Source: Leifsonia sp. 71-9
Lineage (GTDB): Bacteria; Actinomycetota; Actinomycetes; Actinomycetales; Microbacteriaceae
DNA length: 64,000 nt
Direction of reading: 5' to 3'
Assembly (NCBI RefSeq): GCF_001898805.1
Contig: NZ_MKVJ01000021.1
Span: forward strand, 568,529-632,528
In this document: positions 45,970 to 55,300 of the stretch, in pieces
Numbering within the stretch: the first letter of the stretch is position 1
How the letters are laid out: every line of letters starts with the position of its first letter
Translations under genes and position numbers: made by a program
Notes under the pieces: model-generated
The model's database searches: none
The model's input: the letters and a program-made list of their open reading frames with translations, nothing else
Told to the model about the DNA's origin: nothing

Positions 45970-45975
45970 TATGCT
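45970..45975 (+). promoter_or_regulatory. -10 box of leaderless gene at 45982
   Basis: TATGCT, a strong -10 match, ends six bases before the ATG at 45982. No ribosome site is present. Confidence 0.55.
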
Positions 45976-45981
45976 GCGGGC

Positions 45982-46614
45982 ATGTCGACGTTCAAGCATC
46001 CTGTCGGCCCCCAGCCGAGCAAGGTCTATTGGCGACGCCGGCTCATCCTCGGGATCGGCCTGCTCGCCGTCATCCTCGTCGTCGTCCTGATCATCGTGCG
46101 CCCCGGCGCGTCGGACGGCGCCCCCGCACCGGCCGCCACCACCAGCGCGCCCAAGACGACCACGCCTCCCGCGACCAGCATCCCGACGTCCAGCGCGACC
46201 GCCAGCGGAGCCGCCTGCGACACGGCGAACGTCCGCGTCGAAGCCGTGACCGACAAGGCCACCTACGCCGCGGGCGAGCTGCCGCAGCTGTCCGTCGCGA
46301 TCACCAACACCGGCTCGACCGCGTGCAAGATCGACGCCGGGACGGCGCAGCAGGTCTTCACCATCACCAGCGGCTCCGAGACCTACTGGAAGTCGACCGA
46401 CTGCCAGACCGACAAGGTCGACGCGGAGGTGCTGCTCCAGCCCGGCAAGACCATCTCGTCGCAGACGCCGATCACCTGGGACCGGACGCGCTCCGACCCC
46501 TCCACCTGCCAGGCGACCCGCGAGCAGGTTCCGGCGGCGGGTGCGTCGTACCACCTGACGACCACCGTCGCGGGGATCGCGTCCCCCGAGACCAAGCAGT
46601 TCATCCTGCAGTAG
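45982..46614 (+). CDS. membrane-anchored extracellular protein, function unknown
   Basis: 210 residues. A short cytosolic N-terminus, one membrane helix (about 22-42: RRLILGIGLLAVILVVVLIIV) and a Thr/Ser/Ala/Pro-rich stalk (about 46-72) lead to an Ig-like beta domain (VRVEAVTDKATYAAGELPQLSVAITNTGSTACKID) with four Cys that may form two disulfides. This resembles DUF4232-like or adhesin-stalk domains of actinobacteria. No enzyme motif seen. Confidence 0.78.
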   Translation: MSTFKHPVGPQPSKVYWRRRLILGIGLLAVILVVVLIIVRPGASDGAPAPAATTSAPKTTTPPATSIPTSSATASGAACDTANVRVEAVTDKATYAAGELPQLSVAITNTGSTACKIDAGTAQQVFTITSGSETYWKSTDCQTDKVDAEVLLQPGKTISSQTPITWDRTRSDPSTCQATREQVPAAGASYHLTTTVAGIASPETKQFILQ

Positions 46615-46629
46615 CGCTCACGCTCGCTT

Positions 46630-46689
46630 CGCCGAGGTGGCACATCGTGCACGCGAATGCGCCGAGACGGCGAAGAGTTCGCCGCCTCG
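46630..46689. repeat. intergenic element D: 30-bp direct repeat plus inverted copy
   Basis: CGCCGAG occurs at 46630-46636 and exactly 30 bases later at 46660-46666. The second copy starts a hairpin, CGAGACGGCGAA (46663-46674) with TTCGCCGCCTCG (46678-46689), 12-base arms with one mismatch and a three-base loop. Layout and the central GTGCACG match element A (19 of 30 positions). It lies between the convergent ends of two genes. Confidence 0.72.
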
Positions 46690-46698
46690 ATGCAGCGG

Positions 46699-47472
46699 TC
46701 ACGGCCGGCGCAGGGTGAGGATCTCCGCGCCGTCGGGGGTGATCGCGATCGTGTGCTCGCTGTGGGCCGTGCGCGTGCCGGTCGCGCTGCGCAGGGTCCA
46801 GCCGTCGGCGTCGGTGACGAGCTCGTCGGTGTCGGCCATCACCCAGGGCTCCAGCGCGAGCAGGAGGCCCGGCCGGAGCTTGTAGCCGCGGCCCGGGCGG
46901 CCGTCGTTGGAGACATGCGGGTCCTGGTGCATCGTCGAGCCGATGCCGTGGCCGCCGAACTCCAGGTTGATCGGGTACCCCGCCTCGTCCAGCACGGTGC
47001 CGATGGCGTGCGCCAGATCTCCGATGCGCGCGCCGGGGCGGGCGGCGGCGATCCCGGCCCGAAGGGCGCGCTCGGTCGCCTCGATCATCGCGACGTCCTC
47101 GGGGCGCTTCGTCTCGCCGACGATGAAGCTGACCGCGGAGTCGGCGGCGATGCCGTCGAGCAGCACGGCGAGGTCGAGGGTGAGGAGGTCGCCGTCGGCA
47201 AGGGCGTAGTCGTGCGGCATCCCGTGCAGCACGGCGTCGTTGACGGCCGTGCAGATGTAGTGGCCGAACGGTCCGCGGCCGAAGGAGGGCGCGTAGTCGA
47301 CGTAGCAGGATTCGGCGCCGGCCTCGGTGATGAGCGCGGCGGTCCAGCGGTCGATGTCGAGGAGGTTGGTGCCGACGGTGACGCGGTCCTTCAGGGTCTG
47401 CAGGATGCGACCGACCAGCGCCCCGGTCGCCCGGGCCCGGTCTAGTTCGTCGGAGCTGAGGATCTCGATCAT
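46699..47472 (-). CDS. map: methionine aminopeptidase, type I
   Basis: 257 residues with the pita-bread metallopeptidase ligands: DLLTLDLAVLLDGIAADSAVSF (two Asp), HGIGSTMHQDPHV (His), ALEPWVM (Glu) and GTRTAHSEHTIAI (Glu). Removes the initiator Met. It is divergent from a small XRE regulator, with just 46 bases between the two start codons. TATAGT seven bases before its ATG suggests a leaderless mRNA. Actinobacteria usually carry a second map near infA/secY; this one may be the accessory copy. Confidence 0.93.
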   Translation of the reverse strand: MIEILSSDELDRARATGALVGRILQTLKDRVTVGTNLLDIDRWTAALITEAGAESCYVDYAPSFGRGPFGHYICTAVNDAVLHGMPHDYALADGDLLTLDLAVLLDGIAADSAVSFIVGETKRPEDVAMIEATERALRAGIAAARPGARIGDLAHAIGTVLDEAGYPINLEFGGHGIGSTMHQDPHVSNDGRPGRGYKLRPGLLLALEPWVMADTDELVTDADGWTLRSATGTRTAHSEHTIAITPDGAEILTLRRP

Positions 47473-47518
47473 GGGGATAACTATACCGGTAAGACTATCC
47501 CGGTATTAGTATGGGGTC
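47473..47518. promoter_or_regulatory. overlapping divergent leaderless promoters, map and XRE
   Basis: Within 46 bases: TATAGT (47480-47485, minus strand) for map and TAGTAT (47507-47512, plus strand) for the XRE gene. Near-symmetric blocks ACTATACCGG and CCGGTATTAGT flank a ten-base centre, and a second direct copy ACTATCCCGG lies between them. The XRE protein likely binds here and could repress both. Confidence 0.6.
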
Positions 47519-47812
47519 ATGGTCAGACTGCCCCTCACCCCGGACGAGATCGAGCGCGGTCAGCGTCTCGGCGCGCTGATGCGCCGGGCCCGCGGAGAGC
47601 GTTCGATGCTGACCGTCGCGCTCGATGCGGGTGTCTCGCCGGAGACGCTGCGGAAGATCGAGTCCGGTCGGGTGGCGACGCCGGCCTTTCCGACGATCGC
47701 CGCTATCGCGGAGGTGCTCGGGTTGTCGCTGGATGCGGTGTGGGTCGAGATCAGCGAGGCGGACGTCGCCACCGATGGAGTCGGCCGCGACCCCGAGCGG
47801 ATCGCCTCCTAG
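47519..47812 (+). CDS. XRE-family HTH regulator
   Basis: 97 residues. The helix-turn-helix covers LGALMRRARGERSMLTVALDAGVSPETLRKIESGRVATPAFPTIAAIAEVLGLSLDAVW (about 17-75), the classic Cro/CI pattern. The start at 47519 has TAGTAT six bases upstream and no Shine-Dalgarno. It probably autoregulates and may control map, its divergent neighbour. Confidence 0.88.
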   Translation: MVRLPLTPDEIERGQRLGALMRRARGERSMLTVALDAGVSPETLRKIESGRVATPAFPTIAAIAEVLGLSLDAVWVEISEADVATDGVGRDPERIAS

Positions 47813-47824
47813 ACCCCTGCGCGG

Positions 47825-49186
47825 TCAGAAGGCCGCGTCGAGTTCGCGTTCGCGCGGGGTGGTCGAGGCGGTGAACGCGAGCCGCAGGGCTTCGCGGATG
47901 GAGGTGCTGCGGTCGTCGATGCGGGTGGCGAAGCCGAGGCGTGACGCTTCGGCGGCGCGCTGCTTGCCGCTGCTGACCGGGCGGATCTCGCCGGCGAGAC
48001 TGATCTCGCCGAAGGCCACCAGGTTGTGGGGAATGGCGCGGTCGGATGCCGCGGACGCGACGGCCAGGGCGATGGCCAGGTCGGCGCCGGGCTCGGTGAG
48101 GCGCACGCCGCCCACGGTGGAGACGTAGACGTCTTTGTCGCCGAGCTTGATGCCCGCCCGGCGCTCGAGCACCGCGAGGAGCATGGCGACGCGGGAACTG
48201 TCGACGCCGTTTGTGACGCGGCGCGGGTTCGGGGCGGCGGTGCTCACGACGAGGGCCTGCACCTCCACCGGCAGCGGACGCCGACCCTCCATCGCCACCG
48301 TCACGCAGGTGCCGGAGACGGGGGTCGAGGTGCGGCTGAGGAACAGTCCGCTCGGGTCGGGGACCTCGGCGATGCCGTCGCCGGTCATCTCGAAGCAGCC
48401 GACCTCGTCGGTCGGGCCGAAGCGGTTCTTGAGCGCGCGCACGAAGCGGAGCGCCGTCTGCCGGTCGCCCTCGAACTGGCACACCACGTCGACCAGGTGC
48501 TCGAGGAGACGCGGGCCGGCGATCGAGCCGTCCTTCGTGACGTGCCCGACGATCAGGATGGGCAGCTCGCGCTCCTTGGCGATGCGTACGAGCGTGCTCG
48601 CGACCTCCCGCACCTGGCTCGGGCCGCCGGCGATGCCGTCGATGCTGCCGCTGGAGACGGTCTGCACGGAGTCGATGATGACGAGGGAAGGCTTCACCGC
48701 GTCGATCTGGCCGATGATCGTGGCGAGATCGGTCTCCGACGCGAGGTAGAGCTCGTCGTGGACGGCGCCGGTGCGCTCGGCGCGCATCCGCACCTGCCCG
48801 ACCGACTCCTCGGCGCTCACGTAGAGGACACGCGCATTGCGGGCGGCGGCCCGTGAGGCGACCTCCAGCAGGAGGGTGGACTTGCCGACCCCGGGCTCGC
48901 CGCTCAGCAGGATGGCCGCGCCCGGAACGATCCCCCCGCCCAGCACCCGGTCGAACTCGCCGATGCCGCTCGGCCGTCGCCCGGCGGCCTCCGTCTCGAT
49001 GTCGGTGATCGCCCGGGCGGTGCGCGCGGCGCCGATCGTCACCGGGGTGAGGGCACGCAGCACGCCCGTGGGCGCCGCCATCTCCTCCACGGTGCCCCAG
49101 GCCTGGCACTCGCCGCAGCGGCCGACCCACTTGGCCGCCGTCCAGCCGCACTCGGTGCAGCGGTAGTTGACGTGAGCCTTCGCCAC
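47825..49186 (-). CDS. radA: DNA repair protein RadA
   Basis: 453 residues. N-terminal zinc finger CTECGWTAAKWVGRCGEC, RecA-like ATPase (Walker A GEPGVGKS, Walker B LVIIDSVQT), the RadA KNRFG motif (ALKNRFGPTDEVG) and a Lon-protease-like C-terminal domain. It drives branch migration in recombination. The GTG at 49186 has AGGAGG four bases upstream; the longer frame to 49213 is not used. Stands 12 bases from the convergent XRE gene end. Confidence 0.96.
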   Translation of the reverse strand: MAKAHVNYRCTECGWTAAKWVGRCGECQAWGTVEEMAAPTGVLRALTPVTIGAARTARAITDIETEAAGRRPSGIGEFDRVLGGGIVPGAAILLSGEPGVGKSTLLLEVASRAAARNARVLYVSAEESVGQVRMRAERTGAVHDELYLASETDLATIIGQIDAVKPSLVIIDSVQTVSSGSIDGIAGGPSQVREVASTLVRIAKERELPILIVGHVTKDGSIAGPRLLEHLVDVVCQFEGDRQTALRFVRALKNRFGPTDEVGCFEMTGDGIAEVPDPSGLFLSRTSTPVSGTCVTVAMEGRRPLPVEVQALVVSTAAPNPRRVTNGVDSSRVAMLLAVLERRAGIKLGDKDVYVSTVGGVRLTEPGADLAIALAVASAASDRAIPHNLVAFGEISLAGEIRPVSSGKQRAAEASRLGFATRIDDRSTSIREALRLAFTASTTPRERELDAAF

Positions 49187-49336
49187 GACACCTCCTCGAT
49201 CCGGGACCCACACTACGGGCGGCCACCGTCACTGGAGGGAGGATCGCGGGGATCGGGGGAGAAGCTCGCGGAGCGAGAGGCATGTGGAGGGTGCTCTGCA
49301 CTAAGAGGGTTATGCGCCCGGCGCCCCCGGAGCACA

Positions 49337-50269
49337 ATGGGCCCCATGGCGAACCTCACGTACACCCTGCGGTCCGGCCGACGCGTCGGCGTCACCACGC
49401 TCGGCGACGCGGATGCGGAACGCATCGTCGTCTTCTGCCATCCGGCGCCCGGGACCTCCGTCTTCGATCCCGATCCGGACGCCTCCGCGACGCGCAACGT
49501 CCACATCGTCGCGCTGGACCGCCCCGGGTACGGTTCGAGCGATCCCGTTCCGTACGGCGAGTGGCCCAGCATCGTCCGGGCCGCCGACGACATCGCCGAG
49601 TACCTGCGGTCGGTGGTGCTGGCCGAGCGGTCGATGGGGGTGCGGAGGGTGCGCACGGTCGGCATCGCCGGCTGGTCGGCGGGCGGCCGGGTCGCGCTCG
49701 CTTTCGCCGCACGGCATCCCGACCTCACGGAGCGCGTCGCGATCATCGCGACGCCCGCACCGAACGACGCCGTCCCGTGGATCCCGCCCGAGCTCCAGGC
49801 GGAGTCCGACCGCCTCGGCGGCCTGGCGCCGGCCGAGGCGATCCAGCAGCTGAGCGGGCAGCTGCAGCCGCAGGCCGACGCTGTGCTCGCGGCGGCCGAG
49901 CCGGGCGATGTGCCTCCCGAGGCCGTCGGCGCCACCGCCGTCGATGACGCCGTGCTCGCGCAGCCCGGCGTGCGCGACCGCCTCGGCCGCATGCTCCACG
50001 ACGCCTTCCGGCAGGGGACGGCCGGCGCCGCGGCGGACATCCTCTCGTACACCGCCCGGTCGTGGGGATTCGAACCCGGAGACGTGCGCGCGAAGACGCT
50101 CATCGTGGGCGGCCAGGGCGACGCGATCGCCGGCAACGCGCACGCCGCCTGGTATCAGAAGGCCGTGCCGGACTCCCGGATGGAGATGGTCCCGGGCGTC
50201 GGGCACCTCGTCATCGTGCCGGCGTGGGGGAGGGTGCTGGCGCATCTGGCGCCGAACTCGACGCGGTGA
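49337..50269 (+). CDS. alpha/beta hydrolase
   Basis: 310 residues (307 if the ATG at 49346 is used; GGAG is four bases before 49337). The nucleophile elbow is GWSAGG; preceding strands FCHPAPGTSVF and VALDRPGYGSSD (oxyanion region) fit; the acid lies in VGGQGDAIAG and the His in VPGVGHLVI. Substrate unknown. Its last 59 bases overlap, antiparallel, the end of the GDSL gene, so both C-termini are encoded by the same DNA. Confidence 0.87.
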   Translation: MGPMANLTYTLRSGRRVGVTTLGDADAERIVVFCHPAPGTSVFDPDPDASATRNVHIVALDRPGYGSSDPVPYGEWPSIVRAADDIAEYLRSVVLAERSMGVRRVRTVGIAGWSAGGRVALAFAARHPDLTERVAIIATPAPNDAVPWIPPELQAESDRLGGLAPAEAIQQLSGQLQPQADAVLAAAEPGDVPPEAVGATAVDDAVLAQPGVRDRLGRMLHDAFRQGTAGAAADILSYTARSWGFEPGDVRAKTLIVGGQGDAIAGNAHAAWYQKAVPDSRMEMVPGVGHLVIVPAWGRVLAHLAPNSTR

Positions 50270-51050
50270 CGGAGGCGGCCGCTGCCGTCGCCGGTCGCCG
50301 CGGGAACTTCGCCACCGCTAGGCGCGTGACGGCGGGCAGGAACGCCGACGCCCACACCCGGTAGCCGTGGTCGTTCGGGTGGAAGAGGTCCTCGGCGAAC
50401 TGGGTGAACGCGCCCCGCAACCCCTGCTGCTTCATCGCCGCGTGCAGGGAGACGACGGTGAGGCCGGCGTTCGCGGCCTCCTCGCGCAGGATCCCGTTGG
50501 CCACCGCGACCTTCTTCTCGTTCCACGGGAGGTAGAAGTACGGCAGATCGGCGACCACCGCATCCCGGGGCAGCGCGGCGAACACGCGGCGGATGCCCTC
50601 CCGGAACGTCGCCGGGTCGAACGCCCCGATATCGTTCGCACCGATCGACACCGTCACGATGTCGGGCTGCAGCGTCTCGAATCGGGGCAGCTGATCGGCC
50701 ACCGCGAGGGCGACCGTCGCGCCCGACACGCTGAGGTTCACCGTGCGCACGGTGCGGCCCGTCGCGGAGCGGAGGTGGTCGGCGATCACGCCCACGTAGC
50801 TGTTCTTCGGCTGCGACGCCCCGATGCCCTGCGCGGCGCTGTCCCCGATCGCGACGTAGAGGATCTCGCCTTCGACCTTCGCCGCGTCCCGCCACCATTT
50901 GGAGTTCACCGGCAGCGACTCGTTCAGCTTCACCTTGCCAGCCGCGACAGCCGCCCGTTTCTGCTGCACACGACTCCAGGCATAGGCGGCGCCGCCGGCG
51001 ATGGCGCCCGCGACCCCGACCGCCGTGACGACGCGACCCGTGGTGTTCAT
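50211..51050 (-). CDS. SGNH/GDSL hydrolase, membrane-anchored
   Basis: 279 residues. N-terminal hydrophobic helix (about 6-26) is a signal anchor. The catalytic blocks are AIGDSAAQGIGAS (Ser), VSVSGA-type Gly block, SIGANDIG (Asn) and DLFHPNDHGY (Asp, His). The C-terminal tail is Ala/Pro/Ser-rich and overlaps the hydrolase gene. TACGCT stands six bases before the ATG at 51050 (leaderless). Likely an extracytoplasmic esterase or lipase. Confidence 0.88.
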   Translation of the reverse strand: MNTTGRVVTAVGVAGAIAGGAAYAWSRVQQKRAAVAAGKVKLNESLPVNSKWWRDAAKVEGEILYVAIGDSAAQGIGASQPKNSYVGVIADHLRSATGRTVRTVNLSVSGATVALAVADQLPRFETLQPDIVTVSIGANDIGAFDPATFREGIRRVFAALPRDAVVADLPYFYLPWNEKKVAVANGILREEAANAGLTVVSLHAAMKQQGLRGAFTQFAEDLFHPNDHGYRVWASAFLPAVTRLAVAKFPRRPATAAAASVTASSSAPDAPAPSPTPAR

Positions 51051-51158
51051 GCGTGCAGCGTACTCCGCACACCGTGAAGGGCCGATCGGTGGATGCTGTG
51101 CAGTCGCTGGATGGACGCTGATTGGCGGGCCGTGGAATCTTCGCCTAAGATTGTCCGC

Positions 51159-51248
51159 GGTACCGTGTCCGAGCGGCCGAAGGTGCAACTCTCGAAAAGT
51201 TGTGTGGGTGAAAGCCCACCGTGGGTTCAAATCCCACCGGTACCGCCA
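51159..51248 (+). tRNA. tRNA-Ser (CGA)
   Basis: 90 nt including an encoded CCA. Acceptor GGTACCG-type stem, anticodon loop CTCGAAA between CAACT/AGTTG (anticodon CGA), long variable arm GTGGGTGAAAGCCCAC, T loop GGTTCAAATCC. It is followed by a terminator and then by a decayed integrase, which marks it as a likely integration site for mobile DNA. Confidence 0.96.
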
Positions 51249-51256
51249 ACGCAGAG

Positions 51257-51295
51257 CCCCCGCGATCCCAGTCATTACAAGGGATCCGGGGGTTT
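51257..51295 (+). terminator. terminator of tRNA-Ser
   Basis: CCCCCG-C-GATCCC pairs with GGGATC-C…GGGGG across an 11-base loop, with a bulged C, followed by TTT. The 3' arm shares 16 identical bases with the tRNA-Phe terminator at 20889. Confidence 0.78.
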
Positions 51296-51299
51296 CGCA

Positions 51300-51590
51300 T
51301 TGCCGGGATCGGGCGTTTGACTACATCGGTGGCAGTTGCCCGAGCGGTATCAAGCACCAGGGCAACAGCATCCAACTCATCGTCGAAGAGATCTGCGCAC
51401 GTGTCGAGCATCATCGCCGCAGACGAATGACCGAGCATCCGCTGCACAGCCTTGACGTAGGCTTCCGCGCTGATCGCCAGGCTCGCGGCAGTATGCCGGA
51501 GGTCGTGGATCGTGACGCGTGGGAAGTTCTTGTCGACGGCCTGTGATCGCGCGATCGCGTAGACGTACCAACCGCGGCGACGATCCGGTT
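51300..51590 (-). pseudogene. tyrosine integrase remnant (C-terminal part only)
   Basis: Reading leftward, a frame free of stops from about 51590 encodes RGWYVYAIARSQAVDKNFPRVTIHDLRHTAASLAIS… (split here for length), then VKAVQRMLGHSSAAMMLDTCADLFDDELDAVA, the conserved C-terminal catalytic region of phage-type tyrosine recombinases (R of HDLRH, H of LGHSS). The nucleophile Tyr of the usual LDTYADLF is Cys here. An in-frame TAG lies just upstream (about 51595) and no N-terminal domain or start remains. It points at tRNA-Ser, its probable attachment site. Confidence 0.78.
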
Positions 51591-51699
51591 GGTGCAGCTA
51601 GTTGCCCCCGTCGCCAAAGACTGGTTGCGATGAGGTCTCGTGCTCTGTGCTCGCCCGAAGGAGCGGAGTGAGGAACGGCGGTAAAGGAACGCTGCGAGC

Positions 51700-52060
51700 T
51701 TCGCCGTCTTAGGCGTTCCGACATGGATCGTGCAGGACCATGGTCCGGTGACGAAACGCCGCGAGTTGGGCACTCTCCACCCGTTGTATCTGGAGAGCAG
51801 CCAACCCCCGCCGAAGTCGACGGCGAAAGCGCCGGCCCAGAGCGCGGTCTGCGCTGTCCCACCGATGAGGTAACCGACAACCAGCATCACGCAGGAGATC
51901 GATTGAGGGATGGTATCGATCAGTACGTGGGTTCGCTGTCGGCTCCCTCGCTGCGATTGCGCGAAGAACGTCGTGACCTACCTCGCTCTGACCGCAATGA
52001 AGGCTACGGCGAACAGGCCGTCGTAGACGCCGCTCGTTCCGGGGAAGGCCCACACACGTC
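51700..52060 (-). pseudogene. LtrA-like membrane protein remnant
   Basis: One leftward frame reads VWAFPGTSGVYDGLFAVAFIAVRA, a TAG, then FFAQSQRG… MLVVGYLIGGTAQTALWAGAFAVDFGG, and GWRVPNS, which fits the middle of low-temperature-requirement A (LtrA) proteins, including the region before the conserved HFAERHGL. That motif is already disrupted (RRFVTGPW) and both ends are missing. Between 51590 and 51700, and from 52060 to 52122, I see nothing recognisable. The whole stretch 51300-52122 looks like decayed mobile-element cargo. Confidence 0.45.
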
Positions 52061-52122
52061 GTCCGACCCAGGTGGGCCCGCGTCTGCCCCGCGTGTCGTA
52101 AGGGGAGTGCCAGCGTACCCCG

Positions 52123-52308
52123 TCACCCCTCCCCCTTCGGAGTCTCCTTCCCGCTCTCCTCCGCGCGGAGCTCGCGGGTCTCCTGGCGGAAGATGCGCAT
52201 CGACTGTCCGAGGCTGCGGGAGAGGGCGGGGAGCTTGGTCGCGCCGAAGAGCAGGACGACGACGGCGAGGAGGATGAGCAGGTGCCATCCGGTGAGGTTC
52301 GCGAACAT
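52123..52308 (-). CDS. tatA: TatA-type Sec-independent translocase subunit
   Basis: 61 residues. MFANLTGWHLLILLAVVVLLFGATKLPAL… has the TatA/E pattern: a single membrane helix (about 8-22), the FG-x-x-K-L-P hinge, then an amphipathic helix (SRSLGQSMRIFRQE) and a charged tail. It starts 20 bases after the stop of the large Tat-exported protein gene, on the same strand, so the two are most likely cotranscribed. No tatB or tatC is in the window; the pore subunits must be encoded elsewhere. Confidence 0.9.
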   Translation of the reverse strand: MFANLTGWHLLILLAVVVLLFGATKLPALSRSLGQSMRIFRQETRELRAEESGKETPKGEG

Positions 52309-52328
52309 GGCCTCTCGTTCCTTGCGCG

Positions 52329-55300
52329 TCAGTTGATCGTGAGGAGCTGGGCCGTCGGGTCCCAGACGACGGTGGAGCCGAGCGCCTGCTGGAAGAAGGA
52401 GGCCGGTATGAAGAACCGGCCGCCGACCAGGATGGGCGGGGCGTCCAGGTGGATGACGTTGGCGCCCGCGTGCGCGGTGCTGCTGCCGATCTGGGCGATG
52501 AGTGTGGTGCCGCCGACGACGGCGACGAACCATTGCTGGTCCGGGCGCCACTCAGGGCGGCCGCCGAGGACCTCGGAGACGTAGGCGGCGGGGACCATCG
52601 GGGTGCCGTTGCTCGCGAGCTGGGGCTGGAAGACCCGCGTGTACGCGCCGTTCACCAGGAGCGCGGGCGTGACCAACGGCACGTTGAGCACGCTGATCTC
52701 GTCCACGGAGAAGTTGCCCGGGGTGGACATGACGTCGAGGCGGATCTGCCGGATGGTGCCCACCCACTTCGGGTTGCCCCACACCGGGATGTACCCGACA
52801 CCCCACTGGCCGTTGACGGTGTCGATGTAGACCTGCGTTCCCTTGTCCTGGTTCCACTGGGTGTCGGCCTCGGTGATGAAGTAGAGGAACTCCGCGGGGG
52901 TGTCGCTCTTCATCCTCACCTTGATCCACGGCGCCCGGCGTGCGTCGATGCCGAGGTGGTCGGGCGAGAGGATGCCGGGGTCGGTCCCGATGGAGGTGCC
53001 GGAGAGGGCGCCGCCCTGCACCTGGACGGTGGGGATCTGCTGGTTGCTGTCGTCGGTCCAGCCCTCGACGTCGCCATCCGTGTCGAACGTCCAACTGTGC
53101 CAGTAGTCGGTCGACTTCGCCGGGTCCGGCACCTCCCGCAGCGGCTGTGTGCGGGCCGGCGGGTAGAGCACGTTCATGCGCGCGCTCTGTGCGGCGGTGG
53201 GGGCGAGGTTGGCCGCGGGCGTGCCCGAGCCGAACACACTCCGGATGCCGTTGACGTAGCCGAAGCCGGCGAGGGCACTCGGCATGACGAAGTGGCCCTC
53301 GCCGAACTCGTTCCAGTTGTCCACGAGCACCATCGACCGGCCCAGGCTGCCGGAGGGCAGCGAGGGCATGAAGGTGTCGCGCACCCAGGTGGCGTTCGAG
53401 ACGAAGGTGGAGACGCTGGCCCACGAGCCCGGGGTGAGGGCCCACGGCTGCTGGTCCATCCCCATCGAGATGGTCGGGATCACGTCGACGAAGGCGTTGT
53501 CGCGCACGGTCAGCTGCCACTGGCGGTAGCCGTCCTGCATGGCCGCGACGGAGCCGACGCTGTACCGGTACTGCGCATCCACGTCAAGGGTCGAGGTCGA
53601 GGCGAAGATCTGCGGCGTGATGATGATGATGTCGTCGAAGCCCGCCGCCTGGACCGCGGAGCGGAGGTAGGCGATCTCGGCCTGCGCCCCCGACAGGTCG
53701 CCCGGAGCGGTCGCGAAGGTATCCTTCAGCTTCGGCAGCGAGAAGATCGAGAACAGCGGCTTGTTGTCGATCACGAGGTAATTCGGGTCGCGGAAGTAGT
53801 TCTCGATCCAGAACGGGACCATCACGTTCCGGAAGTCGCTGCTGTTCGTCGCGCCGCTGCTGACGTTCTCCCACATGATGGCGAACTTGAGAAGCGACTT
53901 GTACTTCGCGTTGAACAGGCCGTCGTGGATGTGATGGCCGAGGTAGGGCTGCTTGATCGGCTGGCCGATGCCGTCGACCGGGCGGAACCAGCAGGCCATC
54001 TCGAACTTCACGCCGTTCTCGACCAGCCATTTGATGCACCAGTCGGTGACCTCGGGGTCGCCCTCGTCGTACCAGCCGAGGGTCGGCTTGCGGCTCGGGT
54101 ACGGGCTGATCGCATCCCATCCCTGGTGGTGGCCCTCGCGCCAGCCGGCGAAGGTCTGCACGCCGACCAGGTAGTCGCCGGTGTTCATCGGCACCGGGGC
54201 GGGCACGTAGTCGGCCGGCTCGGGCGCGGTCGGGGAGAGCCGGATGTCGTCGAGGTAGACGGTGCCCTGTGCGCCGACGCCGACGCTGAAGGCCACGGTG
54301 TCGAGCGCGGTCACGGCGGGGACCGCCACCGAGTCGGCGACCGTCTTGCCGTTGACGGCGATGCTGGCCGTGCCGCCCTGGCTGTGCGTGGTGACCTTGA
54401 TGTGGTACCAGAGGTTGGGCTTGCAGTCGTAGCACCTCACCATCGCCCCGGAAGCTTTCGCGTAGCGGATCTCACCCGCCGTCGCCGTCACCCGCACGCC
54501 GAGCTGGCTGCCGGCGGAGAGCGTCGCCGTGACGTCCTGCGCTCCGGCCGGCGCGAGGAACCGGTACTCGAACGTCACATCCCCGCTCTGCGCGGCGAAG
54601 CCGCGCTGGACGGTCCCCGGCTGGGTCGCCGCGGTCGTGTCGACCTTCAGGCTGTACCGGTCCGCGTAGCTCGAGCCGAGGAGGGCGGCGATCGAGAACG
54701 CGGCTCCCGCCCCTCCGGTGGTCCAGTCGCCGGGCAGGGCGCCGGTCGGCACCGTCACGAACGACTCGTTGATGAGGAAACCGTGGTGGATGCGCACGGC
54801 GTCGAAGTAGAAGTTGCCGACGAACGCCTCGCTCGTCTGCAGGGTGAACCGGTCGAGCACCGTCGCCGCCTGGGTGAAGGCGACCGCGTTCGCGGCCAGG
54901 GTGCCGTTGACGTGGACCGTGACCGTGTCGAGGTCGACGTCGGCGATGACCCGCACGCCGACCACGGAGCCGACGGCGAAGCTCCCGACCGTCACCGCGC
55001 CGGTCGGGGTCTGGAGCGTCAGCGCCCCGGCGTTCGCGGTCAGCACGATGGCGTTGACGCTGCTGTTCCCGATGGTCCAGGTGACCCCGCTGAGCGCGGT
55101 GAGCGGCTCGAACCGGAAGTCGACGTAGAGGGTGCCGGCGTCGTGCGGGGTGAACACCCTCTGCATGACGATGGGGAGGCCGGGGTTGCTGTCGGTGACC
55201 TTCGACCACCGCCCGTAGGAGTAGGAGAGGCTGCCGCCCGCCTGCCGCACATCCCAGCCGGAGGGCACGGTGAGTACCTTGTCGGTCACGGCGTTGGGGA

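Noticed and set aside
51145-51447. 100-residue minus-strand protein containing PVGFEPT
   Set aside because: The end of this frame is the antisense of tRNA-Ser, a known source of false proteins; only its upstream integrase part is real, and that is decayed.
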